Source of the DNA: Nesterenkonia haasae
GTDB lineage: Bacteria; Actinomycetota; Actinomycetes; Actinomycetales; Micrococcaceae
Assembly (NCBI RefSeq): GCF_010119385.1
Contig: NZ_VFIE01000018.1
Coordinates: 432,375-496,374, forward strand
Length of the DNA stretch: 64,000 nucleotides
Reading direction: 5' to 3'
Part shown: piece by piece, positions 18,034-27,081 of the stretch
How positions within the stretch are numbered: the first letter of the stretch is position 1
Layout: each line of letters begins with the position of its first letter
Notes under the pieces: generated by a model
Databases searched by the model: none
Told to the model about the DNA's origin: nothing
The model's input: the letters and a program-made list of their open reading frames with translations, nothing else
Position numbers and translations under genes: made by a program

Positions 18034-19888
18034 GACGTGGCCTATATTCAGTTGCCCCTATTTTGCCACACGCCCGGTACGCGTCCAGGCCCAGGTCTCC
18101 GAAGGCTTGGGAGAACACTAGTCCACGTGCAGGTTCCGCCTCAGCACCGCCGGCGAGGAAAGCTGCCGCGACGGCAAGCTCCGCGTCAGAGTCTGTCCCG
18201 TCCGGGCGAGTGATCAGCACCGAGGCCCACCCCTGGCCAGCCGTGTCCGAGCGCAGTTCCAACCCTGAGACGCTCCACTGCGAAACTCTCTTGGGGCCGT
18301 ATCCGGGAAGCCCATATGCAAGCCCGGCGGGTTCAAACACCTGCGCCATCCACCCAAGTACACGGTGCGCCGGCGCACGCCTGATCCCAGTCACTGGCGA
18401 TGCCTGTGCGCGGGAGGACGACGCCGACGCCACTGATCCGGTGAGCCCACCGGCTTCGGCGAGTGCGGCCAGCAGCCGCACCAGGTCCTGAGGAGAGGTG
18501 ACGCCTTCGAGCAGGTCCCCAGTGGCGTTCTGGGGATCCTCGTAGCCAGCGATCAGCGTCTGGTTCAAGGCTGGGGCGCTGTGGGAAAGCCTCTCCACAA
18601 GGCTGCGAGCCTTGGCCAGCAGATCAAAATTCCGCTGCTCCAACGACGCTCTGAGCCCCAATGCTGCCGCCGCATCACAGGTGCCGATGATCAACCCCAC
18701 AGCGTCACCGACACATAATGTGAGGTCACCTGTGTGCGTGCGCAGCGGCCCCACCTCGGCTTGTCTTCGGTGTTCGCCCGTGATGGTCACTGGCGCCTTC
18801 AGCAGCTGGGAATCCTCCACCGCGCTTTCGGCGATCGTGAGCGCGGCAAAGAGTTTGCCCACTCCGGCCATGGGGTGGCTGGTGGTGGGCGCGTGGGTGT
18901 GCTGCGGCGTCGTCGTGCCCTGCGCCAGGCTGGCTGTGACGAATGTTGTCAGCTCCGGTGCTGGCTGGGCTCGTTCCGGGATGCGGGGCGGGGCCTGGAG
19001 GTACCAGTGCTCCACAGACTGGCCTATCGAGGAGAAGAGTTCATAGGCTGCTAGCCTGCCCGGCCTGCCACAGGGAAGCTGAGTGGGGATCTGCTCAGCG
19101 AAGACCGCTACCGCGGCACCAGGTGTTCCGTCGGGATCCAGGGCCAGGCCAATCTGGGAGAGGCTGCGCAGGCCGCGACCGTTCTTCTCCGCGAAACTTA
19201 CAGTGGATGTGCTCGCGCCCAGCAGCGGGGTGTAGATGGTCCTCATCAGGATGATGGCGAACCTGCACAGTTCCCGGCTTAGGCAGAGAGAATCTGCCAC
19301 ACCGGCATCCCAGGTGGCTCTGCCCAGCAGTTCGAGCAGTGTGGCCTGATCGGCTGGAGTGGTCACTGTCATGTGTTCGATGCCGTGATGCCAGTCCAGA
19401 TCGCCGCTGCGGGGGAAGACCTCGCGGTGGATGGTGGCCTTGAGCCCTACCCAGGAACAGTAGTCATTGACCCACTGCAGGGCATTCCCTGTCGCCTGAG
19501 CGATGGCCTCGAAGATCAGCTGGGTGCAGATGTTGTCTGAGGTGATCATCATCTGCCGCAGGTGATCCTCCAGGCTGAGTTCCACGCCAGGAGCGAGGTC
19601 CTTCATGATGCCTGCCCGGACACCGTCCTTCAGCGACTCCGTGATGACGAGCCGTTGATTCAGGGCAAGGTCGCCGCGGTGCACCAGCGCCAGGCAGGAC
19701 ATCAGCAGGCTCACTTTGCGGGTGCTGAAGGATGCGAGCTGGGTGTGCTCGCCTTCGCCGACACTTATCGGCTGCTTCTGCGGGGAGCTTTTGAGGTCCA
19801 GCGAACGGATCTGCCAGTGCACTGCGAAGGGCTGCTGCTCCGTGAGCTGGCGGATCTGCGTGCCGAGCTGGTTCAGATCACCGCTCAT
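18029..19888 (-). CDS. Tandem beta-lactamase-fold serine hydrolase-like protein with degenerate second domain
   Basis: The 619-residue protein contains two class-A beta-lactamase/penicillin-binding-like domains. Domain 1 (about residues 1-297) keeps SxxK (S55-TR-K58), SDN (117-119) and a KNG at 235-237 in place of KTG, with normal spacing. Domain 2 (about 310-619) aligns in order but has GVGK at 342-345 and TCD at 403-405, so its nucleophile and SDN serine are gone. No signal peptide is visible, suggesting a cytoplasmic esterase/hydrolase or binding role rather than antibiotic resistance; a class A Glu166 motif (ExxLN) is not seen. It overlaps the upstream cupin gene by 11 nt, and its last codons overlap the gcv promoter and first aptamer. 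Confidence 0.75.
   Translation of the reverse strand: MSGDLNQLGTQIRQLTEQQPFAVHWQIRSLDLKSSPQKQPISVGEGEHTQLASFSTRKVSLLMSCLALVHRGDLALNQRLVITESLKDGVRAGIMKDLAPGVELSLEDHLRQMMITSDNICTQLIFEAIAQATGNALQWVNDYCSWVGLKATIHREVFPRSGDLDWHHGIEHMTVTTPADQATLLELLGRATWDAGVADSLCLSRELCRFAIILMRTIYTPLLGASTSTVSFAEKNGRGLRSLSQIGLALDPDGTPGAAVAVFAEQIPTQLPCGRPGRLAAYELFSSIGQSVEHWYLQAPPRIPERAQPAPELTTFVTASLAQGTTTPQHTHAPTTSHPMAGVGKLFAALTIAESAVEDSQLLKAPVTITGEHRRQAEVGPLRTHTGDLTLCVGDAVGLIIGTCDAAAALGLRASLEQRNFDLLAKARSLVERLSHSAPALNQTLIAGYEDPQNATGDLLEGVTSPQDLVRLLAALAEAGGLTGSVASASSSRAQASPVTGIRRAPAHRVLGWMAQVFEPAGLAYGLPGYGPKRVSQWSVSGLELRSDTAGQGWASVLITRPDGTDSDAELAVAAAFLAGGAEAEPARGLVFSQAFGDLGLDAYRACGKIGATEYRPRP
18041..18069 (-). promoter_or_regulatory. 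Candidate promoter of the gcvP-gcvT operon
   Basis: Read on the minus strand, GTGGCA (18069-18064), a 17-bp spacer and TATAGG (18046-18041) place the start point near 18034, exactly at the first aptamer. Each box matches the consensus at 4 of 6 positions. It lies within the last codons of the upstream 619-residue gene. Confidence 0.55.
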
Positions 19889-20282
19889 GGGCGTTGTGCG
19901 GTGTGGCGTGACCGGGGAGCATTGTCAGCAGCAGGACGCTGGGGCCGCTCGTGGCCGGTGGGCATTCGACCTCGTGCCGCAGCCGCGCTGGTACGTGAAT
20001 GACGACGCCGGGCTCCAGGGAGACCGTCTGATCCCCCACCGTGAAGGTGAGCTGACCGCTCAGGCACTGGACCGTGATCGGATGTGCCGCTTGGTGCTCC
20101 GGCATCGACTGGCCCGGGGCGAATGTGAAGGCGATGAGATGTGCGCCCTCTGTCTGGAGAAGACGCTTCGCGACTGGTGCCACTCTGTCTGGGACGGCCG
20201 GTGGTGCCTGCGCTAGGACGTCCACCGGTGTCATGACCATCGACTGTGGGTCCGTGCTGCTGGCGTTCGGTGCTGAGTCCAT
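19878..20282 (-). CDS. Single-domain cupin protein
   Basis: The 134-residue protein has a cupin barrel: motif 1 region GQSMPEHQAAHPITVQCLSG (with E and H ligand candidates) and motif 2 region PGVVIHVPARLRHEVE. Two hydrophobic strands frame them. Small cupins may bind a metal and a ligand, or act as sensors; the substrate is unknown. The start at ATG 20282 fits a -10 box 6 nt upstream; an in-frame ATG at 20240 would also leave the cupin core intact. It precedes and overlaps the tandem hydrolase-like gene by 11 nt, implying coupled translation and a shared role. Confidence 0.75.
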   Translation of the reverse strand: MDSAPNASSTDPQSMVMTPVDVLAQAPPAVPDRVAPVAKRLLQTEGAHLIAFTFAPGQSMPEHQAAHPITVQCLSGQLTFTVGDQTVSLEPGVVIHVPARLRHEVECPPATSGPSVLLLTMLPGHATPHNAHER

Positions 20283-20288
20283 CCCTCC

Positions 20289-20294
20289 ACGCTA
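20289..20294 (-). promoter_or_regulatory. -10 box of the cupin gene (leaderless start)
   Basis: On the minus strand TAGCGT is followed by GGAGGG and then the ATG at 20282. GGAGGG abuts the ATG and is too close to act as a normal ribosome binding site. Confidence 0.4.
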
Positions 20295-20338
20295 CAGGGC
20301 GGTAAGTCTGCACGTGCTGTGGGCTGGGCATGCAGAAA

Positions 20339-20374
20339 GCCGGCAGCCTCCCCATCAGTTGGGGCGCTGCCGGC
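20339..20374 (-). terminator. Intrinsic terminator after pnp
   Basis: GCCGGCAGC and its exact complement, extended by CCCC/GGGG pairs, form a long stem with a short loop. On the minus strand it is followed by TTTCT. It lies 42 nt beyond the pnp stop. Confidence 0.8.
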
Positions 20375-20416
20375 CTTCTTTACTCAGGCGGTCAGTTCAA
20401 GACGGACCGAGGCGTT

Positions 20417-22681
20417 TTAGGCCTCGTCCGACTCTTCGATCACCTGGTTGACGCTTTCTTTGTCATCGCCGGAGTCGGTCTCATCGACCACCGGGATCAG
20501 GCTGAGCTTGCCGCGGTCGTCGATCTTGGACAGCTCGACCTGGATCTTCTGACCCACACCGAGGACATCCTCGACATCGTTGACTCGCTTGCCCTCGTTG
20601 AGCTTGCGCAACTCGGAAATGTGCAACAGGCCGTCCTTGCCGGGGGTGAGGCTGATAAACGCACCGAAGGTGGTCAGCTTCACCACGGTTCCCAGGTAGC
20701 GTTCGCCGATCTCGGGGACAGTCGGGTTGGCGATTGCATTGATCGCTGCGCGGGCGGCGTCGGCTGCTTCTCCAGTGGTGGCGCCGATCAGGACGGTGCC
20801 GTCATCTTCGATGGAGATGTCGGCTCCGGTGTCTTCCTGAATCTGGTTGATCATCTTGCCCTTCGGGCCGATGACCTCACCGATCTTGTCGACCGGGACG
20901 CTGACGCTGATGATGCGTGGTGCGAACTGGCTCATCTCGTCTGGAGCATCGATGGCTGCGCCGATGACGCCGAGGATGTGCAGGCGAGCCTCGCGGGCCT
21001 GCTTCAGAGCCGCAGTCAGCACGCTGGCGGGGATACCGTCCAGTTTGGTGTCCAGCTGGATGGCGGTGATGAATTCAGAGGTACCGGCGACTTTGAAGTC
21101 CATATCGCCGAAGGCGTCCTCTGCACCCAAGATGTCGGTCAGAGCCGCGTAGCGCGTCTCCCCGTCGACCTCGTCGGAGACCAGACCCATGGCGATGCCA
21201 GCAACGGCAGCGCGTAGTGGCACACCAGCGTTGAGCAAGCTCAGCGTGGAGGCACAGACCGAGCCCATGGAGGTGGAGCCGTTGGAACCCAAGGCTTCGG
21301 AGACCTGCCGGATGGCGTAGGGGAACTCTTCACGCGAAGGCAGCACCGGAACCATGGCCCGCTCTGCGAGCGCACCGTGACCGATTTCGCGGCGCTTAGG
21401 TGACCCCACACGCCCGGTCTCACCCACGGAGTAGGGCGGGAAGTTGTAGTTGTGCATGTAGCGCTTCTTGGTCTCCGGAGAGAGACTGTCGATGCTCTGC
21501 TCCAGCTTCAGCATGTTCAGCGTGGTGACACCCATGATCTGAGTCTCGCCGCGCTCAAAGATCGCTGATCCGTGAACACGGGGCAGAACCTCAACTTCAG
21601 CGGTGAGCTGGCGGATATCGGCCAGACCACGTCCATCGATGCGGACCTGGTCCCGAAGGATGCGCTGGCGGATAACCTGCTTGGTCACTGATGACAGTGC
21701 CTTGCCGACCTCACCTGCGCGGCCTTCGAATTCCTTGCCTTCGCCAGCCAGCTGCTCAACCAGTTCGGCCTTGAGCTCACCGTCGGCGGTCTCACGCTGC
21801 TGTTTGTCGGCAATCTGGTAGATGCTGGACAACTTCTCCTCAGCGGCGGACTTGACCGCCTGCAGGACATCATCCTGGTAATCCTGGAACAGCGGCACCT
21901 CGACCGGGTCCTTGCCGGCGCGGGCGGCAAGATCAGCCTGGGCTTCGCAGAGGACCTTGATGAAGGGCTTCGCAGCCTCCAGGCCCTCAGCCACGATCTC
22001 CTCGGTGGGAGCAGTGCGACCCTGCTCCTTGATGAGCTTCCAGGAGTCATCGGTGGCCTCAGCCTCGACCATCATCACCGCGATATCGTCGCCGACGATC
22101 CGGCCAGCGACCACCATGTCGAACACGGCGGTCTGCAACTGAGAGTGCTTGGGGAAAGCGACCCACTGCGCGCCGTCTCCGTCGTCGATCAGTGCCACAC
22201 GGACACCGCCGATGGGACCGGAGAACGGGAGTCCGGAGAGCTGAGTGGACATGGACGCGGCGTTAATCGCCACGACGTCGTACAAGTCATCAGGGTTGAT
22301 GGACAACACCGTCTCAACGATCTGCACCTCGTTGCGGATGCCCTTGGTGAAGGCTGGCCGCAGCGGGCGGTCGATCAGACGGCAGGCCAGGACCGCGTCA
22401 GTTGAGGGGCGTCCCTCGCGGCGGAAGAAGCTTCCGGGGATCCGGCCGGCAGCGTACATACGCTCTTCGACGTCCACGGTCAGCGGGAAGAAATCGAGGC
22501 CCTCCTTGGGGGACTTGCCGACGCTCGTTGCCGAGAGCAGCGTTGTCTCCTCGTCCAGAGTGACCAGCGCCGAACCGGCGGCCTGTTTGGCCAACCGTCC
22601 GGTCTCGAATTGAATTGTTGATGTGCCGTACTTGCCGTTGTCAATCACGGCTTCGGCAGTGTGAACCTCAGGTCCCTGCAT
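20417..22681 (-). CDS. pnp: Polyribonucleotide nucleotidyltransferase (PNPase)
   Basis: The 754-residue protein has the PNPase order: two RNase PH domains separated by a helical domain, then KH ([20 protein letters not shown]) and S1 ([20 protein letters not shown]) domains, and an acidic tail. [40 protein letters not shown] and [20 protein letters not shown] are characteristic. It phosphorolyses RNA 3'-5' as part of the degradosome and can add tails. It is 320 nt downstream of rpsO on the same strand, the standard rpsO-pnp arrangement, with a terminator and structured leader between them. Confidence 0.97.
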   Translation of the reverse strand: MQGPEVHTAEAVIDNGKYGTSTIQFETGRLAKQAAGSALVTLDEETTLLSATSVGKSPKEGLDFFPLTVDVEERMYAAGRIPGSFFRREGRPSTDAVLACRLIDRPLRPAFTKGIRNEVQIVETVLSINPDDLYDVVAINAASMSTQLSGLPFSGPIGGVRVALIDDGDGAQWVAFPKHSQLQTAVFDMVVAGRIVGDDIAVMMVEAEATDDSWKLIKEQGRTAPTEEIVAEGLEAAKPFIKVLCEAQADLAARAGKDPVEVPLFQDYQDDVLQAVKSAAEEKLSSIYQIADKQQRETADGELKAELVEQLAGEGKEFEGRAGEVGKALSSVTKQVIRQRILRDQVRIDGRGLADIRQLTAEVEVLPRVHGSAIFERGETQIMGVTTLNMLKLEQSIDSLSPETKKRYMHNYNFPPYSVGETGRVGSPKRREIGHGALAERAMVPVLPSREEFPYAIRQVSEALGSNGSTSMGSVCASTLSLLNAGVPLRAAVAGIAMGLVSDEVDGETRYAALTDILGAEDAFGDMDFKVAGTSEFITAIQLDTKLDGIPASVLTAALKQAREARLHILGVIGAAIDAPDEMSQFAPRIISVSVPVDKIGEVIGPKGKMINQIQEDTGADISIEDDGTVLIGATTGEAADAARAAINAIANPTVPEIGERYLGTVVKLTTFGAFISLTPGKDGLLHISELRKLNEGKRVNDVEDVLGVGQKIQVELSKIDDRGKLSLIPVVDETDSGDDKESVNQVIEESDEA

Positions 22682-22709
22682 AGGGTGGGGTTTCCTTTCG
22701 TATTGCTTT

Positions 22710-22764
22710 AAGGGATTGGTTCCCTTTGTTGGCGTGGGAGCAGAACTCCCATAGGTGTGCCAAC
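22710..22764 (-). promoter_or_regulatory. Stem-loops in the pnp leader
   Basis: Two hairpins precede pnp. GTTGGC/GCCAAC at 22728-22764 enclose an inner GGGAG/CTCCC stem, and AAGGGA/TCCCTT pair at 22710-22726. Position and form suit the RNase III/PNPase autoregulatory leaders known for pnp in other bacteria; that role is inferred. AAAGGA, the probable ribosome binding site, lies between the second hairpin and the ATG. Confidence 0.5.
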
Positions 22765-22942
22765 ACAGCGCACTGAAGCATCTTCAGTGTCATACGAGCC
22801 GAACCGGAGCAAGGCGGTCATCGATCGAAGCCCACGGGTGCGGGTGCACTCACGCACTCCCGTAAGCCACTACCGAAGACCGGACCATGCGTCGTCGTCG
22901 GTTCATCAGCTGCATTGGCTTATCACAGTGTCTCATACAACA

Positions 22943-22970
22943 ATGGACGGCCCCGAAAGGAGCCGCCCAT
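22943..22970 (-). terminator. Stem-loop terminator after rpsO
   Basis: A 12-bp stem (two G-U pairs) with a TTTC loop lies 32 nt beyond the rpsO stop on the minus strand, followed by TGTTGT. It may be leaky, allowing read-through to pnp. Confidence 0.6.
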
Positions 22971-23002
22971 CACTGTGCTTGGTGTCGGTGCTTGACCGAA
23001 AA

Positions 23003-23269
23003 TCAGCGGATGCCGAGACGCTTCTTGAGGTCACGGAATCGCGTGATGTCCTTGCGCTCGAGGTACTTCAGCAAACGACGACGACGGCCGACGAGGATCA
23101 TCAGACCACGGCGGGTGTGGTGATCCTGCTTGTGCTCCTTGAGGTGTTCAGTGAGGTCGGAGATCCGACGGGTCAGAACTGCGACCTGAACCTCAGGTGA
23201 ACCGGTGTCGCCCTCGTGAGTGGCGTACTCTTCGATGATCTGCTGTTTCACAGCGGGATCTAAAGCCAT
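23003..23269 (-). CDS. rpsO: 30S ribosomal protein S15
   Basis: The 88-residue protein is a standard S15: [38 protein letters not shown] and the [11 protein letters not shown] end. It binds the central domain of 16S rRNA. AAGGAG lies 8 nt before the ATG. It stands upstream of pnp on the same strand. Confidence 0.98.
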   Translation of the reverse strand: MALDPAVKQQIIEEYATHEGDTGSPEVQVAVLTRRISDLTEHLKEHKQDHHTRRGLMILVGRRRRLLKYLERKDITRFRDLKKRLGIR

Positions 23270-23364
23270 GGAAAAGCTCCTTGAATGTCGTGCCGCGTTC
23301 AGGGATCCGGTCTTACCCGGTGCCGGCCACCGCGGACTGCAGCTCAGCGACTTACCAGCCTACC

Positions 23365-24222
23365 TCACCGGGTGGACATGTGCAGCGCGGTGATCTGCGG
23401 GAGCACCACAGAGTCCTCCGGGGCGAGGCCTCTCTCCCGGAGCAGGAAGTCTTCCAGGTTGGTTCTGCGCTTAGCGCGTTCAACGTCATCGGCGGAAAGC
23501 CATGAGCTCAATGTGGTGGCGTAGCGGAGGATCTCGGTGACCTTCAAGGTCCGCTTCCAGCGGTACTCAGTGCTGCTGGCCGGGGAGAAGAGCTCCGGGT
23601 TCAGGCTCGGCCGCCAGTCGGGGCGGTAGACATCACCAGCGCGCATAATGCGGGTCAGCCGGTGCACAGTGCTGTCACTGGTGTCCAGATAGTTCCAGAT
23701 CAGTGCGAGCGTCCCGTGGGGCTTGAGCAACCGGGCAGCCTCGGTCTGCGCATGTGCTGGGTCGAACCAGTGCCAGGCTTGAGCGGCAACCACCAGATCC
23801 GCACACGCGCCGGGCAGTCCCGTTTCTTCATAAGACGCGCAGTGGCCATGGACCGTGGAGTCGGACCCGAATTCGCGGGAGGTCTCCAGCAGGATTTCGA
23901 GCATAGGCGCGCTGGGCTCCACGGCGTGCACCCGCGCACCTGCTGCCAGCAGCTGGCGAGTGAAGATGCCTGTCCCCGCGCCGAATTCGACCACCCTCGG
24001 AAACGCCTCATGCTGGAAGTCATAGCCCGCCCTGAAACGGACCAAGGCGAGGAGATCTTTCACGGCCTGCTCTGGGTACCGGGGGCGGAGGGCGTCGTAC
24101 TCTCCCGCCTCGGCGGCGGCCTGTGCACTAGCGAAAGACCCGCCCAGCTCCTTGCGGCGCTGCTCGGACACAATCAGGGGCTGACCGTCAGAGCGGCGTT
24201 TGGGAAGGTTGGGCCGAGTCAT
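23365..24222 (-). CDS. Class I SAM-dependent methyltransferase
   Basis: The 285-residue protein has the Rossmann methyltransferase core: motif I VVEFGAGTGIFTRQLL, the acidic end of strand 2 (VHAVEPSAPML) and motif IV/V AQAWHWFDP, as in the UbiE/YcgJ-like Methyltransf_11 group. The substrate is unknown. The start overlaps the ribF stop by 4 nt (ATGA), so it is translated together with ribF. An N-terminal stretch of about 25 residues (RRSDGQPLIVSEQRRKEL) precedes the core. Confidence 0.85.
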   Translation of the reverse strand: MTRPNLPKRRSDGQPLIVSEQRRKELGGSFASAQAAAEAGEYDALRPRYPEQAVKDLLALVRFRAGYDFQHEAFPRVVEFGAGTGIFTRQLLAAGARVHAVEPSAPMLEILLETSREFGSDSTVHGHCASYEETGLPGACADLVVAAQAWHWFDPAHAQTEAARLLKPHGTLALIWNYLDTSDSTVHRLTRIMRAGDVYRPDWRPSLNPELFSPASSTEYRWKRTLKVTEILRYATTLSSWLSADDVERAKRRTNLEDFLLRERGLAPEDSVVLPQITALHMSTR

Positions 24223-25226
24223 TCCGCGCGGAGAGCGGCGACAGCGGCAGAGCTGCGGGCGGCGTTGAGCACTTCTTGGGCGTCCTGGACGTCCTTGTGC
24301 ATCTGCTCAACGAGCTTCGCGGCGCCTTCGTAGGCCACCATGCCGCGCAACCGGCCGACGAACTCCACCCGGAGACGTTGGCCGTAGAGGTCAAAGTCCT
24401 CCACCTGCTCATCCGGTCTGTCCAGCACATGAGCTTCGACCACCCGGATGAGGCCGTCGAACGTTGGGTTCGAGCCGACTGAGATGGCGGCCGGCCACCG
24501 GTGGTGGTGATTGTCGGTCACCCATCCGGCATAGACACCGTCTGCGGGAACCATCCCTTCGGCTTCCTGGGAGAGATTGGCTGTGGGAAATCCGAGCTCG
24601 CGACCGCGGGCCTGCCCATGGACGACTTCTCCGACCACTGCATGTTGGCGCCCGAGCATCCGTGCGGCCGATACCACGTCACCATTCTGGAGGGCCTGTC
24701 TGATCGCAGTGGAAGAGCACCGTTCGGAGGATTCTTCGCCGGAGGATACCTCCACGGGGTAGTCGTCAACTCCGATCACCTCGAACCCGAACTTCTCCCC
24801 CAGCTGAACCATAGTGGTGAAGTCACCCTCATTCTGGCGTCCGAAACGCACATCACGGCCGATCACCACAGCCACCGGGTGCAGCGCTTCCACAAAGTAC
24901 CGACGGACGAAGTCTTCCGCCGTGTGGCTGGCCAACTGGGTGTTGTAGTTCAGCACGAGTGCCGCATCCACACCGCTAGCATCAAGGCGCGCAAGCTTCT
25001 CCCCGAGCCCGGTCAGCAGTTCCGGTGCCGATTCAGGGCGATGGAGCAGCGCTGGGTGCGGGTCGAAAGTCAACGCCACCGAAGCCGCATTGCGGCGGCG
25101 GGCGCTCTCATTCAGCTGCGTCAGAACCTGCTGGTGACCGCGGTGCACCCCGTCGAAATTACCGATGGTGAGCACGGTGGCGCCCAGGTCGGCGGGGACG
25201 TCGTCGAGCCCATAGTAGATATGCAC
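24219..25226 (-). CDS. ribF: Bifunctional riboflavin kinase/FAD synthetase
   Basis: The 335-residue protein has an N-terminal nucleotidyltransferase domain (IGNFDGVHRGHQ, LTFDPHP, GRDVRFGRQNEGD) for FMN adenylylation. The C-terminal riboflavin kinase domain carries GRELGFPTANL and the VEAHVLD strand. It makes FMN and then FAD from riboflavin. The start is set at GTG 25226, not the upstream ATG at 25340, because the family begins near IYYGLDDVP and TAGGAT ends 7 nt before the GTG. It is followed by an overlapping methyltransferase gene and preceded by two small membrane-protein genes on the same strand. Confidence 0.95.
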   Translation of the reverse strand: MHIYYGLDDVPADLGATVLTIGNFDGVHRGHQQVLTQLNESARRRNAASVALTFDPHPALLHRPESAPELLTGLGEKLARLDASGVDAALVLNYNTQLASHTAEDFVRRYFVEALHPVAVVIGRDVRFGRQNEGDFTTMVQLGEKFGFEVIGVDDYPVEVSSGEESSERCSSTAIRQALQNGDVVSAARMLGRQHAVVGEVVHGQARGRELGFPTANLSQEAEGMVPADGVYAGWVTDNHHHRWPAAISVGSNPTFDGLIRVVEAHVLDRPDEQVEDFDLYGQRLRVEFVGRLRGMVAYEGAAKLVEQMHKDVQDAQEVLNAARSSAAVAALRAE

Positions 25227-25233
25227 GGCGTCT

Positions 25234-25239
25234 ATCCTA
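25234..25239 (-). promoter_or_regulatory. -10 box of ribF (leaderless GTG start)
   Basis: On the minus strand TAGGAT is followed by 7 nt and GTG 25226. It overlaps the stop region of the upstream membrane-protein gene. Confidence 0.5.
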
Positions 25240-25695
25240 CGGCCGGTGACGGAAGAGCCAGAAAAGCCCCACGAACGGGAGGACCAGAGGAATGTACCCA
25301 TAGTCCCGGCCAAAGCCTCCCCAGACGGTGGCAACCTCAAACAGCTCTGGTTGGATCAGTGTCCAGGTACCTACACCTATCACCCCGAACATCTCGATCA
25401 GTACGGCGACCAGTGCGACTCTCCAGGCGGTCGCAGATGTGCGCGCTAGGGCCAGGGTGGCCACAACATAGACCGCGGCTGCGAACGCGGAAAGACTCAG
25501 AGCCAAAGGCGCGTCAACGAACTGCACCTTACCTTCCTGTGGGAAGGGTGTGATTTGGTAGAAGGCCCGGGCAAAGGCGCTGACAGCGAAGATGCCGTAG
25601 GCGGTGATGATCAACATCCCGACTCCCCGGTTGCGGGGACTCTTAGCCGGCGTCGCTGCTGCTGCGCCATCAGGTACTACAGTGCGCTTCCCCAC
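25237..25695 (-). CDS. Small four-helix membrane protein, function unknown
   Basis: The 152-residue protein has a short polar N-terminus with Ala/Pro and basic residues, then four hydrophobic segments (GMLIITAYGIFAVSAF, LALSLSAFAAAVYVV, WRVALVAVLIEMFGVIGVG, GYIPLVLPFVGLFWLF) and a basic end. I do not recognise a named family. It overlaps the preceding membrane-protein gene by 19 nt and ends 10 nt before ribF, so the chain truB, membrane protein, membrane protein, ribF is tightly packed. The two membrane proteins may work as a pair. Confidence 0.7.
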   Translation of the reverse strand: MGKRTVVPDGAAAATPAKSPRNRGVGMLIITAYGIFAVSAFARAFYQITPFPQEGKVQFVDAPLALSLSAFAAAVYVVATLALARTSATAWRVALVAVLIEMFGVIGVGTWTLIQPELFEVATVWGGFGRDYGYIPLVLPFVGLFWLFRHRP

Positions 25696-26042
25696 CAGAT
25701 CTCCTCCATGCGGTACACCATGACAAACACCACAAGCCCGACAAAGCTCATCACAAGATTAGACCAGCGTGTCTTGTCGACCATCGCCCAGATGAAAACA
25801 CCTACCGGCAACATCAGGGCGGTCAGAATGTACCCCCAAAACTCCCACGCTTCACCGGCGATGGAGGCCCCCATGGCCTGCCGCACACCCGCGTAGATGC
25901 CGTACACGATCAGGTACAGCTCAATAGCGGCCAAACTGATGATGGACGAATCCGCCGGATGAGCGCGCACGGCTGTCATTGTCCAACAGATCAGCGTGGA
26001 GAGGGCACAGATTACGGTGCCCAGGAGGAACATTGCGGTCAC
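25677..26042 (-). CDS. Small four-helix membrane protein, function unknown
   Basis: The 121-residue protein is almost entirely hydrophobic, with four predicted helices (AMFLLGTVICALSTLICW, LAAIELYLIVYGIYAG, FWGYILTALMLPVGVFIWA and LVMSFVGLVVFVMVY). No family is recognised. Its ATG overlaps the truB stop (ATGA) and its end overlaps the next membrane-protein gene by 19 nt, so all three are probably translated in a coupled chain. Confidence 0.7.
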   Translation of the reverse strand: MTAMFLLGTVICALSTLICWTMTAVRAHPADSSIISLAAIELYLIVYGIYAGVRQAMGASIAGEAWEFWGYILTALMLPVGVFIWAMVDKTRWSNLVMSFVGLVVFVMVYRMEEIWWGSAL

Positions 26043-27064
26043 AGCGCAAACACTAGCTCTGGTTTAGCTTGAAGAGCCTGCGGGCCGACTGTGGCAGCCT
26101 GGGCAGCATCAGGCGACGACGACGCCCCCGGCTTGGCAGGGATGTCCTGGAGCAGGGCCACCAGCTCTCCGTCGGGATCGAAGGCGGCGGTGAGCGTCTC
26201 ACGCGTCGGACTGATGATCTCGGAGGCTTCGGCGGATTCCCTTGCCGTCAGTTCCGGGGATGCGCTGGCGGTAATCCGCCGGCCGTGTCGCAGATGCTCA
26301 GCTTCCTCGGCGGTCACCTGACGAGCTGGAAAGAGTTGTCCGGCCGCCTCTGCTAGGCCGATGTAACCGAAATCTTCAGCCAGCTGCTCCACCGTAAGAC
26401 ACTGATCCACCCGATAGGGTCCCACAGCAGTCCGGCGCAGCGCGGTCAGGTGCCCGCCAGTGTCCAGCAACTCCCCGAGGTCCCGGGCTAGAGCGCGCAC
26501 ATAGGTGCCGGAAGATACGGAGACATCGACATCGACGTCCACCATTTTGCCGCCGTCGATGCGCCTGATCTCACCGATCATGAACTGATGGACCGTGACT
26601 GGGCGGGCGTTGAGCTCCACATCTTCTCCAGAGCGGGCTCTGTCATAGGCTCTCCGACCGTCGACTTTGATGGCGCTGACGGTGCTGGGCACCTGCATGA
26701 TCTCACCGGTCAGTGTCGCCGCAGCCCGGTCGATCTCTTCACGGGTGAGCGCATTGGCGAAACGGGTGGAGAGAATCTCGCCCTCGGCGTCGTCGGTGGT
26801 GGTGTCCTGCCCGAGCCGGATAGTGGCGGTGTAGTTTTTGCTGACTCCCACGATGTGGGTGAGCAGACGGGTGGCACGGTTGATGCCGACGACGAGCACG
26901 CCAGTGGCCATGGGGTCCAGGGTGCCTGCGTGGCCGACTTTGCGGGTTCCGGCGAGCTTCCGAATGCGTCCGACGACGTCATGACTGGTCCAGCCGGCCG
27001 GCTTGTCCACGAGGACAAGACCGGAACCGACCTCCAGTTCTTCAGGGCGTTGCTTCTTTGCCAC
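26039..27064 (-). CDS. truB: tRNA pseudouridine(55) synthase
   Basis: The 341-residue protein has the TruB motifs: LVLVDKPAGWTSHDVV, the catalytic Asp at about residue 50 in GHAGTLDPMATGVL, and YVRALARDLGELL. It modifies U55 of the tRNA T arm. The C-terminus carries an Ala/Pro/Ser-rich linker before the last residues. It follows rbfA by 17 nt, the usual infB-rbfA-truB order. Confidence 0.97.
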   Translation of the reverse strand: MAKKQRPEELEVGSGLVLVDKPAGWTSHDVVGRIRKLAGTRKVGHAGTLDPMATGVLVVGINRATRLLTHIVGVSKNYTATIRLGQDTTTDDAEGEILSTRFANALTREEIDRAAATLTGEIMQVPSTVSAIKVDGRRAYDRARSGEDVELNARPVTVHQFMIGEIRRIDGGKMVDVDVDVSVSSGTYVRALARDLGELLDTGGHLTALRRTAVGPYRVDQCLTVEQLAEDFGYIGLAEAAGQLFPARQVTAEEAEHLRHGRRITASASPELTARESAEASEIISPTRETLTAAFDPDGELVALLQDIPAKPGASSSPDAAQAATVGPQALQAKPELVFAL

Positions 27065-27081
27065 AGTGCCGCTGACTCTGC

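Noticed and set aside
18029-19888. Antibiotic-resistance beta-lactamase
   Set aside because: No signal peptide, KNG in place of KTG and no class A Glu166 motif (ExxLN); an acyl-enzyme role in resistance is not supported.
24501-25553. 350-codon open frame on + opposite ribF
   Set aside because: Shadow of ribF; contents are reverse-frame repeats of that gene's composition.
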